A DNA stretch of 42,862 nucleotides, from assembly GCA_017617125.1 (NCBI GenBank), contig JAFZWY010000042.1:1-42862 (forward strand). Direction: 5' to 3'. The notes beneath the pieces are model-generated. The model did no database searches. It had not been told where the DNA came from and saw only the letters and a list, made by a program, of their open reading frames with translations. The DNA comes from Bacteroidales bacterium (lineage in GTDB: Bacteria; Bacteroidota; Bacteroidia; Bacteroidales; ML635J-15). A program made the position numbers and the translations under genes. Positions 33,713-42,731 of the stretch are shown piece after piece (positions within the stretch are counted from its first letter, which is position 1; each line of letters starts with the position of its first letter).

Positions 33713-34795
33713 TTAAAATAGCTGTCTGAACTTTGGCTTGATTTCTATAGGTTCGCCGAGCGACTTGAACATATTTTCGCCGGCTTTATTTGATACTTCT
33801 TGTCCGTCAACTGTGTAAGAACTTTCCAATTTGTCCTTTTCGAAATTGTACATCTGGAATTCTTCGCAGGTTCGGTAAGTTTTGCTGTCCTTGAGCATTA
33901 CGCATCGCGTATAGAAGCATCCTGTTCCACATCCGCCTGCAACTCCGATGGCACTATTGCTGTAAAAGGTGAAATTTGTCTTGAAATATGTTGACGAAAG
34001 CATCCGTATTTCGCCAGCGACTATTGAATAAATCGCCTGATATTCTTCGTTTTGCGACGAAAGCCACAATTCGGGGTTGCCGTCCTCGTCGAAGTCGTAA
34101 AGAGTGTATTTTGCGAAATCGGAATCTTCAAATTCATCGTTGTCGTCGGTGTAAAGTTTGCGCATCTGGTCGAATTTTTCAATCTTCACATTGGACAAGT
34201 GGTGGTTCATTCCATCCCACTTGTAAATATGTTCTATCGACGAGTACCAATTCATAAAGTATTCTTTTACAACGACATCCTTTCCGATTCTCGGCAATTC
34301 GTAGGTCAGCGGGTGATAGTCGGTTCCGAATGCCGGTACGAAACTTGTGAGTTCGTTGCGTTCGGGCGTGAGCGTTGCTTTTGCTGGGTCATAGTCGTAG
34401 AACAGTATTATCTGGCTTATGCTCAGCCCGTGCATTTTCTGGAACACGAACGCGAAAAGCCTATGTCCGTTGCTTCGTTTCCACACGCATGCCGAGAACG
34501 ATTCACCATCGTCGCCAAGTTCAAATGCCGAAACATAACCGTTGGGGCTGTCGACAACAATATCATAGTCGCCTTCGCCGTCGTTGCTTACCGGATTTTT
34601 CAGCAGGTCGGTAGTTGGGCGGTTGTGCCAAACATTGTTGAATGCCTTTACGAGCGAAAGAATGCCACCATCCTTAACGCCTGTGATTGTTTTCTTTTCC
34701 CAACCGTCGCTAATCTGATCGATTGTAACATAATTCTGCGCTGTAACTGTAAGTGCAGAAAGGGTAACGAGTAAAAATGTGAGTATGTTTTTCAT
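33713..34795 (-). CDS. Secreted protein of unknown function with acidic DxDEDG motif
   Basis: The 360-residue protein has a signal peptide ending at VTAQ. The N-terminal half shares with the protein at 17429-18205 the pattern CVWKRSNGHRLFAFVFQKMHG and YELPRIGKD followed by KWDGMNH. The C-terminal half has YDFDEDGNPELW, a calcium-loop-like motif seen in FG-GAP/VCBS-type repeats, and a G-G-C-G-T-G-C-F motif. No enzyme family is recognised. It lies 141 nt upstream of the DUF4783 gene on the same strand, separated by a promoter. Confidence 0.7.
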   Translation of the reverse strand: MKNILTFLLVTLSALTVTAQNYVTIDQISDGWEKKTITGVKDGGILSLVKAFNNVWHNRPTTDLLKNPVSNDGEGDYDIVVDSPNGYVSAFELGDDGESFSACVWKRSNGHRLFAFVFQKMHGLSISQIILFYDYDPAKATLTPERNELTSFVPAFGTDYHPLTYELPRIGKDVVVKEYFMNWYSSIEHIYKWDGMNHHLSNVKIEKFDQMRKLYTDDNDEFEDSDFAKYTLYDFDEDGNPELWLSSQNEEYQAIYSIVAGEIRMLSSTYFKTNFTFYSNSAIGVAGGCGTGCFYTRCVMLKDSKTYRTCEEFQMYNFEKDKLESSYTVDGQEVSNKAGENMFKSLGEPIEIKPKFRQLF

Positions 34796-34806
34796 GAATA
34801 TAGTTT

Positions 34807-34908
34807 TTATTCTTTTATCATTTTTGATGGCATAATGCGGTCAATAATTGCAAAATTGTCGTAATGAAGATCTGTTTTTTTGCTAACAATTACTTTGCGT
34901 ATTTGCAT
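34807..34908 (-). CDS. Possible 33-codon ORF overlapping the small gene upstream
   Basis: The frame begins MQIRKVIVSKKTDLHY and ends TAA at 34807-34809, 11 nt before the next gene's start. It overlaps the end of the 48-aa gene by 26 bases. It could be a coupled second gene, the remnant of a longer partner, or chance; there is no homology I can name. Confidence 0.25.
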   Translation of the reverse strand: MQIRKVIVSKKTDLHYDNFAIIDRIMPSKMIKE

Positions 34909-35029
34909 AACATTCATCAAGTTTCCTATGGAATATTTCTCCGAATGTATCTAATGACATGTAGCCATTGGGGATTTCTGAGGCAAAATCTTGTGCATGC
35001 TGCTTTGTCGTTCTATTAGACTTTTTCAT
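34883..35029 (-). CDS. Small 48-aa protein with its own promoter
   Basis: The ATG at 35029 is 14 bases downstream of a TATCTTTG element, and a 48-codon frame ends with TAG at 34883. The protein starts KKSNRTTKQHAQDFASEIPN and continues GYMSLDTFGEIFHRKLDECY, a basic N-terminus with an amphipathic helical second half and no signal peptide. The shape resembles short antitoxin or regulatory proteins, but no family is recognised and no toxin is evident next to it. Codon use is ordinary for the window. Confidence 0.55.
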   Translation of the reverse strand: MKKSNRTTKQHAQDFASEIPNGYMSLDTFGEIFHRKLDECYANTQSNC

Positions 35030-35043
35030 TGATAATTTTTTTG

Positions 35044-35051
35044 CAAAGATA
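35044..35051 (-). promoter_or_regulatory. -7 promoter element of the 48-aa gene
   Basis: Reads TATCTTTG on the minus strand, a perfect match to the commonest form in this window, 14 bases before the ATG at 35029. Confidence 0.6.
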
Positions 35052-35155
35052 GTAATCCTAATTCATGCAATCTCCACCTTGATTAAATTTTTTCGTTATC
35101 ATGTCCTTCCTTTCAAAACTTTGAACTATTTTTACACGCTTTTTATTCAGTAATT

Positions 35156-35629
35156 ATGAACATTACTTTGCTTGTGGTCGGCAAGACCGACAAGGACTAT
35201 ATAAACGCGGCGGTTGAGGAATATTTCAAACGTATAAAACGCTATATGAACTTCGAATTCAAGGTGGTGAAGGACATCAAGAATGCGAAGAGTGTGACCA
35301 CTGCCGTGCAGAACAAACTCGAAGGCGAGAAGATTCTCGACGAACTTTCGCCATCCGACTATGTTGTGCTGCTCGACGAAAACGGTAAGAATCCATCGTC
35401 AAAGGAATTCGCCGCCTTCATCGAAAAGCAGTCGCTGTCGGGTTTGAAGAACCTCGTGTTTGTGATTGGCGGCCCTTACGGATTTTCCGAGGATGTTTAC
35501 GCTCGCGCCAACTACAAGTTGTCGCTGTCGCGGATGACATTCTCGCACCAGCTGGTGAGGGCTATCTTCGCCGAACAGCTCTACCGCGCACTAAGTATCC
35601 TCAACAACGACCCTTATCACCACGAATAA
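35156..35629 (+). CDS. rlmH: 23S rRNA pseudouridine-1915 N3-methyltransferase
   Basis: The 157-residue SPOUT methyltransferase acts on helix 69 of 23S rRNA in assembled ribosomes. Motifs: VVGKTDKDYI at the start, LLDENGKNPSSKEFA, FVIGGPYGFS (cofactor knot) and LSLSRMTFSHQLVRAIFAEQLYRA; the C-terminus NNDPYHHE has the family's conserved YH. The length is normal. First gene of a tight plus-strand operon; the next ATG follows its stop codon directly. Confidence 0.96.
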   Translation: MNITLLVVGKTDKDYINAAVEEYFKRIKRYMNFEFKVVKDIKNAKSVTTAVQNKLEGEKILDELSPSDYVVLLDENGKNPSSKEFAAFIEKQSLSGLKNLVFVIGGPYGFSEDVYARANYKLSLSRMTFSHQLVRAIFAEQLYRALSILNNDPYHHE

Positions 35630-38600
35630 ATGAAAACCAAGGTTGTCCGCATATTATACTTTTCGTTGCTCTCGATACTTGCTGTCGTGGCGGCGGTATT
35701 TGCGTTTATGCCTCACGGCGATGGCGTTGTTGATGTCGAGGAACTCGTTGACAAGCAGAGCCTTGAAACCTTATTGCAGGAAAAATATCTGTACATAAAC
35801 GAAAAGAGCGAAGATGCACTGAAAATCGCTTCCACCAAGTCAGACAGCGTAAATGTCGAGTTTTTCGATTCGCTGGCCGGTGACTTTTCCGAAAAGGGCA
35901 TAGGATTTTTCCACTACGAGCGCGGACGCTTGCAGCACTGGTCAACCAACGACATTCCCGTACCTGTGGAATTCAAGTCGTCGCTTGGCGACAGGCTTGT
36001 GAAACTCGACAACGGCCTCTACCTCTGCGGCATGAAGCTTGAAGACAACAACGCCGTGGTCGGACTTTACCAGATTCGAAAGGAATATTCCTACGAGAAC
36101 GACATGCTGGTGACTTCGTATGGCAAGGACATCGACCTGCCGAAAAAGGTCGTGGTTTCTGCCGACAGCAGCGACAATTCGCTTTCGGTGCGACTTCCAG
36201 CAAGCGACAAGAACATCTATTTCGGCATTACCGACGATAACTACATGCAGGACAGGCTTTCTATGCCTCAGGCAATGCGGATTTGCTTCCTGCTCATCGG
36301 ACTTTTGCTCCTATATTCCATTTTTGAAGCTTTGGCGCGGAAATACAGCTCCAAGTCGTGGATTTGGGTTGTCGCATTCGTGCTGGTGATGCTTGCCGTC
36401 AGGTTCTCGCTACTTGCCGTAGGCTTCTTCGACGACCTTAGCAACCTGAAAATGTTCTCGCCCGAATTGCTGTCAACATCAACCCTGCAGGCTTCGTTTG
36501 GCGATATGCTTCTGAAGGTTGTCATTGTTGGTCTGGTGTGCATATTTTTCTGCCGACATTTTAATGTAAATCTTAATGCATTGGAAAACAAACGGTTCTC
36601 CAAAACATTGACAAGCATATTATTCTCGGTTTTAGTGTCGGTGCTTTCGATGCTGCTGGTCGATTTTCTTGTTGAAATCGTTGCCGACTCATCGATTCCG
36701 TTCAATTTTGCAAACCTCTCCAGTCCCGATGGCTATGGCTATATGGCGCTTGTGGCAGTGGTAACTGTGATTTTCATAGCTATTTTCATCGTCAGAAAAA
36801 TAATACAAATCTGCGACAAACTCCTTGAAATCCGTCTGATACTTCCGCTCGTCTTGCTGATACTTGCCGCATACACAGCGGTTTGCTGGTTCAACGACAA
36901 CAATGTTATCGTGCAGGCGTGCCTGCTGTGGCTGATGTGGTCGTATCTGCTGTATTGTATGCTCAAGGGCAAACGCACTTTCCTCTACAGGACAATTCTC
37001 GCCATAATGGTTTCGCTTCTGGTGTCGTACTCCATATCAAGCCGAGTACAGCAGAAAGAAGCCGAAGCTTTCAAGGTGCTGGCATACAATATGTCGGCAG
37101 AGCGCGACTTCGATGTGGAATTCAACTTCATCGAGTTCGACAACGAAATGCGTGGCAACAAGGAAATTACAGAGTTTGTCAAGCAGTACGACTTCGATTC
37201 TGCCGACAGCGTGATCAATGGAATAATCTCATCAAAGAAATACCTCAAGCGTTACGATGCCCAGGTAACGATTTGCGCTGATACCGACAGCCTTATGCTC
37301 GAGGACGAAGGCGTGTCGGTTGGTTGCTTCGAATATTTCAGAACCTTGCTGCTCGAATGCGGAATTGTGATTCCTAATACCAATTTCTATTACCTTGATA
37401 ATAATAATGGCCGTCAGTCCTATCTTGGCATATTCAGCGTTATGGTCGAGCCTACTGTCATCGTGAAGATATACATCGAGCTGAACAGCAAGATTTTCAG
37501 CGAAGGACTTGGCTATCCCGATTTGCTTCTCGACAAGCGTATGGCATTGAAGCACAGCGACAAGAAGTACGATTTTGCACGTTACAGCAAGGGCATTCTG
37601 GTGGCAAGCCGCGGTTCGTACAAGTACTTGTTCTCGCTTGCTCCCGAAAGCGATTTCAGCGAATATTCGGTAAGCACAAGTAACGGCTACAAGCATTTCA
37701 AATATTGCCCCGACAGCGAAAACACGGTAATCCTCAGCAAGCGCGATTCGGGATTCTCCAATGTGTTCATAATATTCTTCTTCGTGCTGTTCGGCATTTT
37801 CCTGGTTTATATGTGCCAATTTGCCATTGTCAGCATTGGTCGCGGCAAGAAGATAGAAACTGCAAGCCTTGGACAGCGAATCAGGGCTTCGTTTATCGGA
37901 GTGCTGGTAGTCAGCCTTTTCCTGACAATGGTAGTCTCGGTGGTGTTCATCATCGACACCTACGAAAAACGACAGAACGAACTTGTGCTTGACAAGGTTC
38001 ACTCGGTTGCGGTGGAACTCGGGCATTCGATAAACCTCGACAACCTTAAGAGCGAAAGTCCTCAGTATGTTGACGATATTCTTGTATATCTGTCTAATAT
38101 TCTGTATGTTGACATAAACATCTATGATGTTCACGGCGTGCTGATGTCATCGTCGCGGCACGAACTTTTCGACAAGGGACTGAAGGGAATGTTTATGGAC
38201 CCGAGTTCGTATAGGCATCTGATAATGAACAAGGACGAGCTGTTCTCGCACAAGGAGCGCATCGACAAGGTTGAGTATCTGTCGGTGTATCTGCCATTGA
38301 AGAACAATAGCAACAAGGTGGTCGCATATCTAAATCTGCCGTACTTTGCCGCTGAGGCTGGCATCGAGGAGGAAATGTCGAACTACATTGCTGTGTTTGC
38401 ATCTATCTTCCTGTTGCTTATATTGGTAGCCTTGATAATCGGACTTCTTGTATCACGGCAGGTGACAATTCCGCTTTCACGACTTCAAAATTCCATCCGT
38501 GGAATGGAGATAAACAGTGCCAAGAAACTTACCTACGACCGCAACGACGAGATTGGTCTTCTGATTGACGAGTACAACCGCAAGGTTGACGAGTTGGCGG

Positions 38601-39304
38601 AGTCGGCGCAGAAGCTGGCGGCTTCGGAACGCGAGTCGGCTTGGCGAGAAATGGCTCGTCAGATTGCCCACGAAATCCGCAATCCGCTTACCCCGATGAA
38701 GTTGCGCATCCAATATCTCGAACGCGCATATCAGGAAAATGCCCCGGGTTGGGAAAAGATGCTCGAGCAGCTTCCGCAGATGCTCATCGAACAGATAGAT
38801 GTGCTCGACGCAACTGCTTCGCAGTTCTCCGAGTTCGCCAAGATGCAGGCACCGCACAAGAAGAAAGTCAATCTGTGCGAGGTGATTGAAAATATCGTAG
38901 ATTTGCACAACGGAACCAACGGTGTGGAGGTACGCAAGGTCTGCAATGTCGACGGCGAGGCGCTTGTTATGGTTGACCGCGACCAGATACTGCGTGTGTT
39001 TACCAACCTGGTGAAGAACAGCATACAGGCAATTCCCGAAGATCGCAAGGGTGAAGTTGTGATTTCGATTTCCGACGATGGCGACCGCTATTTCGTGTCG
39101 GTGCGCGACAACGGAAGCGGAATTGCCGATGAAATAAAAGCAAAGATTTTCCAGCCCAACTTCACGACAAAGTCGTCGGGAATGGGACTTGGATTAAGTA
39201 TGGTTAAGAATATATTGTTTGGCAATGGTGTCGAAATCGACTTTGATACCGAAGTTGGTGTTGGCACCGAGTTTAAATTGTATTTTGAAAAATGGAGAAA
39301 TTAA
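35630..39304 (+). CDS. Large sensor histidine kinase (NtrY-like)
   Basis: The 1224-residue membrane protein has TM at 8-27 and a periplasmic domain to about 215. A multi-helix membrane block (217-455) and a second extracytoplasmic region (about 475-705) follow, then TM at 710-732 and 752-774, a third sensor domain (775-915), TM 918-940 and HAMP (about 937-990). The kinase core has phospho-acceptor H1014 in AHEIRNPLTPMK, an N box around N1130 (LVKNSIQAIP), DNGSGI and GMGLGLSMVK. No receiver domain is present and no response regulator gene is in the window. It begins with zero spacing after rlmH and overlaps the GH92 gene by 13 nt. Three separate sensing regions make it much longer than NtrY (about 750 residues). 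Confidence 0.9.
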   Translation: MKTKVVRILYFSLLSILAVVAAVFAFMPHGDGVVDVEELVDKQSLETLLQEKYLYINEKSEDALKIASTKSDSVNVEFFDSLAGDFSEKGIGFFHYERGRLQHWSTNDIPVPVEFKSSLGDRLVKLDNGLYLCGMKLEDNNAVVGLYQIRKEYSYENDMLVTSYGKDIDLPKKVVVSADSSDNSLSVRLPASDKNIYFGITDDNYMQDRLSMPQAMRICFLLIGLLLLYSIFEALARKYSSKSWIWVVAFVLVMLAVRFSLLAVGFFDDLSNLKMFSPELLSTSTLQASFGDMLLKVVIVGLVCIFFCRHFNVNLNALENKRFSKTLTSILFSVLVSVLSMLLVDFLVEIVADSSIPFNFANLSSPDGYGYMALVAVVTVIFIAIFIVRKIIQICDKLLEIRLILPLVLLILAAYTAVCWFNDNNVIVQACLLWLMWSYLLYCMLKGKRTFLYRTILAIMVSLLVSYSISSRVQQKEAEAFKVLAYNMSAERDFDVEFNFIEFDNEMRGNKEITEFVKQYDFDSADSVINGIISSKKYLKRYDAQVTICADTDSLMLEDEGVSVGCFEYFRTLLLECGIVIPNTNFYYLDNNNGRQSYLGIFSVMVEPTVIVKIYIELNSKIFSEGLGYPDLLLDKRMALKHSDKKYDFARYSKGILVASRGSYKYLFSLAPESDFSEYSVSTSNGYKHFKYCPDSENTVILSKRDSGFSNVFIIFFFVLFGIFLVYMCQFAIVSIGRGKKIETASLGQRIRASFIGVLVVSLFLTMVVSVVFIIDTYEKRQNELVLDKVHSVAVELGHSINLDNLKSESPQYVDDILVYLSNILYVDINIYDVHGVLMSSSRHELFDKGLKGMFMDPSSYRHLIMNKDELFSHKERIDKVEYLSVYLPLKNNSNKVVAYLNLPYFAAEAGIEEEMSNYIAVFASIFLLLILVALIIGLLVSRQVTIPLSRLQNSIRGMEINSAKKLTYDRNDEIGLLIDEYNRKVDELAESAQKLAASERESAWREMARQIAHEIRNPLTPMKLRIQYLERAYQENAPGWEKMLEQLPQMLIEQIDVLDATASQFSEFAKMQAPHKKKVNLCEVIENIVDLHNGTNGVEVRKVCNVDGEALVMVDRDQILRVFTNLVKNSIQAIPEDRKGEVVISISDDGDRYFVSVRDNGSGIADEIKAKIFQPNFTTKSSGMGLGLSMVKNILFGNGVEIDFDTEVGVGTEFKLYFEKWRN

Positions 39305-42240
39305 AATTTTTTGTCGTAGTGCTTCTTATGGGAAGCCTTATGGTTTCGTGCAGCAAGAAGGCTGAACGCTTCGAACTGCAGGACGAAAATCTTGTTGGAT
39401 ATGTCAACCCGATGGTTGGAACCGATGTGCACGGACATACATTTCCGGGTCCGGTAATGCCTTTCGGAATGGTTCAGCTAAGCCCCGATACCCGCCTCGA
39501 CGGTTGGGACGGTTGTAGTGGCTACCATTTTACCGATTCGGAGATTTATGGTTTCACACATACCCACCTCAGCGGAACTGGCTGTTCCGACTATGGCGAT
39601 GTGCTGCTTATGCCTATGTGCGGAAAGTTTTCCACCGACAACAAGGAGTATTCGTCGCATTTCTCGCACGATACCGAAGTTGCCGAGCCGGGCTACTATG
39701 CCGTGAAACTTTCTGACGACGACATAGATGTGGAACTTACGGTTTCTCCGCGCGTTGGTTTGCACCGCTACAAATTCAACCGCGAAGGCAAGCGTTATAT
39801 TGTCCTTGACCTTGAGCACCGCGATGTGGTTCTTGAGGCTGGTCTGCGCAAGCATTCCGACAACTGCTATACTGGTGTCCGCCGCTCGTATGCGTGGGCC
39901 GACAACCAGCACTTGTACTTTGCAATGAAATTTTCAACCGATGTCAGCATTGTGGAACCTGCCGACTTTGACTGGGAGAGCGATTCTCTCTGTCGTCCAG
40001 ACAAACCCGTGTATGTCTTCGAAATTGCCGATAGTGCTGTAAAAGAAGTGCTTGTAAAGGTTGCTATTTCTCAGGTTGACGAGGACGGCGCGCTGAAGAA
40101 TATGGAGCAGGAAGTTCCGAACTGGGATTTCGATGCTCTGCGCAAGGATGCTTCCGACGCTTGGAACCACGAACTGAATAAGATTATCGTGAAGGGCGGT
40201 AGCGAGGAACAGCGCAAGGTTTTCTACACTGCAATGTATCACTCGTTTGTACATCCGACTTTGGCTCAGGATGTTGACCGTCGCTATCGCGGTACCGACC
40301 TGAAGGTTCATTCGAGCGACGATTTTACCGCATATACGGTTTTCTCGCTGTGGGATACTTACCGCGCAGCTCATCCGCTTTATACCATAACGCAGCAGGC
40401 TCGCTCGGTCGATTTCATCAAGACTTTCATTGCCGAATACTCGCAGGGCGGTCGTCTGCCGATGTGGGAACTTTCGTCGAACTATACAGGCTGTATGATT
40501 GGTTATCATGCAGTTCCGCCAATGGTTGATGCCTACTTCAAAGGCATAAAGTTCAAGAATCTTGAAAGTCTTGCTCTCGAGGCTATGGTCGCTTCGGCTA
40601 CTGCCGACGAACTTGGCAAGCGCGATTTTGCCCGCCACGGATTCATGTCGGTGAACGAGGAACACGAGTCTGTTTCGAAAAACCTTGAATACGGCTTCGA
40701 CGACTGGTGCATAGCGCAGTTTGCAAAATCGCAGGGCGACAAGGAAAAATATCGCGAATACATGATTAGAAGCCAGGCTTACAAGCACATTTTCGACAAG
40801 AGCTGCGGCTTTATGTGCCCGCGTCAGAATGGAGCTTGGAAGGAAAAGTTCGACCCCAAGGAGATTGACTTCAACTTCACCGAGGCCAATTCGTGGCAGT
40901 ATTCGTTCTATGTTCCGCACGACATTCTCACCTTTATTGACCTTATGGGCGGCAACGAGGCTTTCGAGGCTAAACTCGACGAACTTTTCACCACTGGCAG
41001 CGAAACTTTCGGCAAGGACCTGAAGGACATTTCGGGTATGATAGGCCAGTACGCACACGGCAACGAGCCGAGCCACCATATTGCTTATATGTACAATTAT
41101 TGCGGCAAACCGGCCAAGACGCAGAAACTCGCAAGGCAGATAATGTCTGAAATGTACAACTCGACTCCTTCGGGCAACTGCGGTAATGAGGACTGCGGAC
41201 AGATGTCGGCTTGGTATGTGCTTAGTGCGATGGGATTCTACCCCGTAAATCCTGCAAATGGCGTTTACGACATCGGCAGTCCGATTTTCGACACCGTGCA
41301 GATAAACCTCGAAAACGGTAAGAAGTGTCTGATTGTAGCTCACGACAACAGCCCCGAAAACATTTATGTAGCCAAGATGGAAATTAACGGAAAGCCATAC
41401 ACCAGGTCTTACATTTTGCACTCCGATATTGCCGACGGTGCACGTATCGACTTCTATATGACTTCCGACGAAAACATTACTTTCGGCAGCAAGCCCGAAG
41501 ACATTTACCAGTCGCGCATCGAAGAGTTCAAGGTTGTACCGGCTCCGTATGCAAAAACTGGCGTACGCACATTCCACGATTCGCTCAAGATTGAACTTGC
41601 TTGCATCGATGACAATGCAAAAATCTATTATTCGATAAATAATGGCGAGGAAAAACTTTATTCCGAGCCGTTAACCATCAACGAGACAAGCACCTTGACT
41701 TTCCATTCCGAGTGCGAAGGTTACGAACCGTCGAAGCCAGTGGAAGCCAAGTACATAAAGATAGACCGTGACCGTCGTATAAAGTTGCTAAGCAAATATA
41801 CGCCGGCATACAGTGCTGGTGGCAACGACGCTTTGGTTGACCATCTGCGCGGTGGCAACGATTTCCGTACTGGCGAATGGCAGGGTTATTATGCTCAGGA
41901 CTTTGAGGCTGTGGTTGACATGGTTGATGTCGCGGACATCAAGTCTATAGAGACTGGCTTTATCCAGGATGTTGGTTCGTGGATTCTATTGCCGAAATAC
42001 GTTGAGTTCTATACTTCTACCGATGGCGTTAACTTCAAGAAGATAGCTACTGTAAACCACAATGTTGCCGACAACGACTACCGCCAGCAGATTTACAATT
42101 TCCGTTGTGAACCAGCAAATTGCAGAGCACGTTATGTGAAGGTATTTGCAAAGTATTACGGTAAGCTTCCCGAGTGGCATATCGGTGCAGGTGGCGATAC
42201 TCATCTGTTTGTTGATGAAATTGAAATCGTTGAAAAATAG
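39292..42240 (+). CDS. GH92 alpha-mannosidase lipoprotein
   Basis: The 982-residue protein is a surface or periplasmic lipoprotein (signal to Cys20, MVSC). GH92 enzymes are calcium-dependent, inverting exo-alpha-mannosidases, mostly alpha-1,2, acting on N-glycans and yeast mannan. Family motifs: NPMVGTDVHGHTFPGPVMPF, GYHFTDSEIYGFTHTHLSGT, FSLWDTYRAAHPL, GRLPMWELSSNYTGCMIGYH, E592 in HGNEPSHHIAY (general acid position) and GNEDCGQMSAWY (catalytic acidic pair near D634). Two extra C-terminal modules follow: a chitobiase-C/Fn3-associated domain (about 760-825) and an F5/8 type C-like carbohydrate-binding domain (about 840-980). It overlaps the sensor kinase gene, suggesting joint expression. Confidence 0.95.
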   Translation: MEKLKFFVVVLLMGSLMVSCSKKAERFELQDENLVGYVNPMVGTDVHGHTFPGPVMPFGMVQLSPDTRLDGWDGCSGYHFTDSEIYGFTHTHLSGTGCSDYGDVLLMPMCGKFSTDNKEYSSHFSHDTEVAEPGYYAVKLSDDDIDVELTVSPRVGLHRYKFNREGKRYIVLDLEHRDVVLEAGLRKHSDNCYTGVRRSYAWADNQHLYFAMKFSTDVSIVEPADFDWESDSLCRPDKPVYVFEIADSAVKEVLVKVAISQVDEDGALKNMEQEVPNWDFDALRKDASDAWNHELNKIIVKGGSEEQRKVFYTAMYHSFVHPTLAQDVDRRYRGTDLKVHSSDDFTAYTVFSLWDTYRAAHPLYTITQQARSVDFIKTFIAEYSQGGRLPMWELSSNYTGCMIGYHAVPPMVDAYFKGIKFKNLESLALEAMVASATADELGKRDFARHGFMSVNEEHESVSKNLEYGFDDWCIAQFAKSQGDKEKYREYMIRSQAYKHIFDKSCGFMCPRQNGAWKEKFDPKEIDFNFTEANSWQYSFYVPHDILTFIDLMGGNEAFEAKLDELFTTGSETFGKDLKDISGMIGQYAHGNEPSHHIAYMYNYCGKPAKTQKLARQIMSEMYNSTPSGNCGNEDCGQMSAWYVLSAMGFYPVNPANGVYDIGSPIFDTVQINLENGKKCLIVAHDNSPENIYVAKMEINGKPYTRSYILHSDIADGARIDFYMTSDENITFGSKPEDIYQSRIEEFKVVPAPYAKTGVRTFHDSLKIELACIDDNAKIYYSINNGEEKLYSEPLTINETSTLTFHSECEGYEPSKPVEAKYIKIDRDRRIKLLSKYTPAYSAGGNDALVDHLRGGNDFRTGEWQGYYAQDFEAVVDMVDVADIKSIETGFIQDVGSWILLPKYVEFYTSTDGVNFKKIATVNHNVADNDYRQQIYNFRCEPANCRARYVKVFAKYYGKLPEWHIGAGGDTHLFVDEIEIVEK

Positions 42241-42246
42241 GAAATT

Positions 42247-42660
42247 ATGAGAAATATTAGGCTCTTTTTGATTGCAGTTTTTGGCGTATTGCTTTTCGCT
42301 TCATGCGAAAAGGATGAAAACAAATTGACTGTTACAAATCTTGAATACACCGATTGTCTCGATCGTGTCAAAAATTTAAAGACAACAATTACTTACAGCA
42401 ACGAAGTGGTTACAGTCAAGCATGAATTTCTTCCCGCAAACTGCAATTTCGAAGGAGTTCTTGTAACTCCAACAATCGACGATAAGAACAATGTAATCGA
42501 AATCGATGTTGATCCGATAGTAGTGCAAGCCTCTCTCGATTGCGAGTGCTTGATAGATGTCTCATATACATTTGAAAACTTCCGCAAGCGCAACGCCGAC
42601 TATACCATTATAATCAGAGAGAATAATACGGAAATTTATAGGGGAGAGGAAAGTCTGTAG
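42247..42660 (+). CDS. Small lipoprotein of unknown function
   Basis: The 137-residue protein has a lipoprotein signal to Cys20 (LLFASC) followed by EKDEN, an acidic start often seen in surface-exposed lipoproteins. The mature part is a single beta-rich domain with four Cys (YTDCLDRV, PANCNFEG, SLDCECLID). No family is recognised. It starts 6 nt after the GH92 gene and so is probably part of the same operon. Confidence 0.7.
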   Translation: MRNIRLFLIAVFGVLLFASCEKDENKLTVTNLEYTDCLDRVKNLKTTITYSNEVVTVKHEFLPANCNFEGVLVTPTIDDKNNVIEIDVDPIVVQASLDCECLIDVSYTFENFRKRNADYTIIIRENNTEIYRGEESL

Positions 42661-42662
42661 AA

Positions 42663-42690
42663 GGTTCAACGTTCAAGGTTCAACGTTCAA
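42663..42690. repeat. Tandem repeat, two 14-bp units
   Basis: GGTTCAACGTTCAA occurs twice back to back. The same word family appears at about 31101-31125 (TGTTCAACGTTCAAG). Confidence 0.75.
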
Positions 42691-42731
42691 GGGTTTAAGT
42701 TTTCAAAGACTTTAAACTCTCAACTTGTCAA

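Noticed and set aside
39934..41577. A long open frame (547 codons) on the minus strand opposite the GH92 gene
   Set aside because: It has no recognisable domain and lies antisense to clear GH92 motifs; it arises from the codon bias of the real gene.
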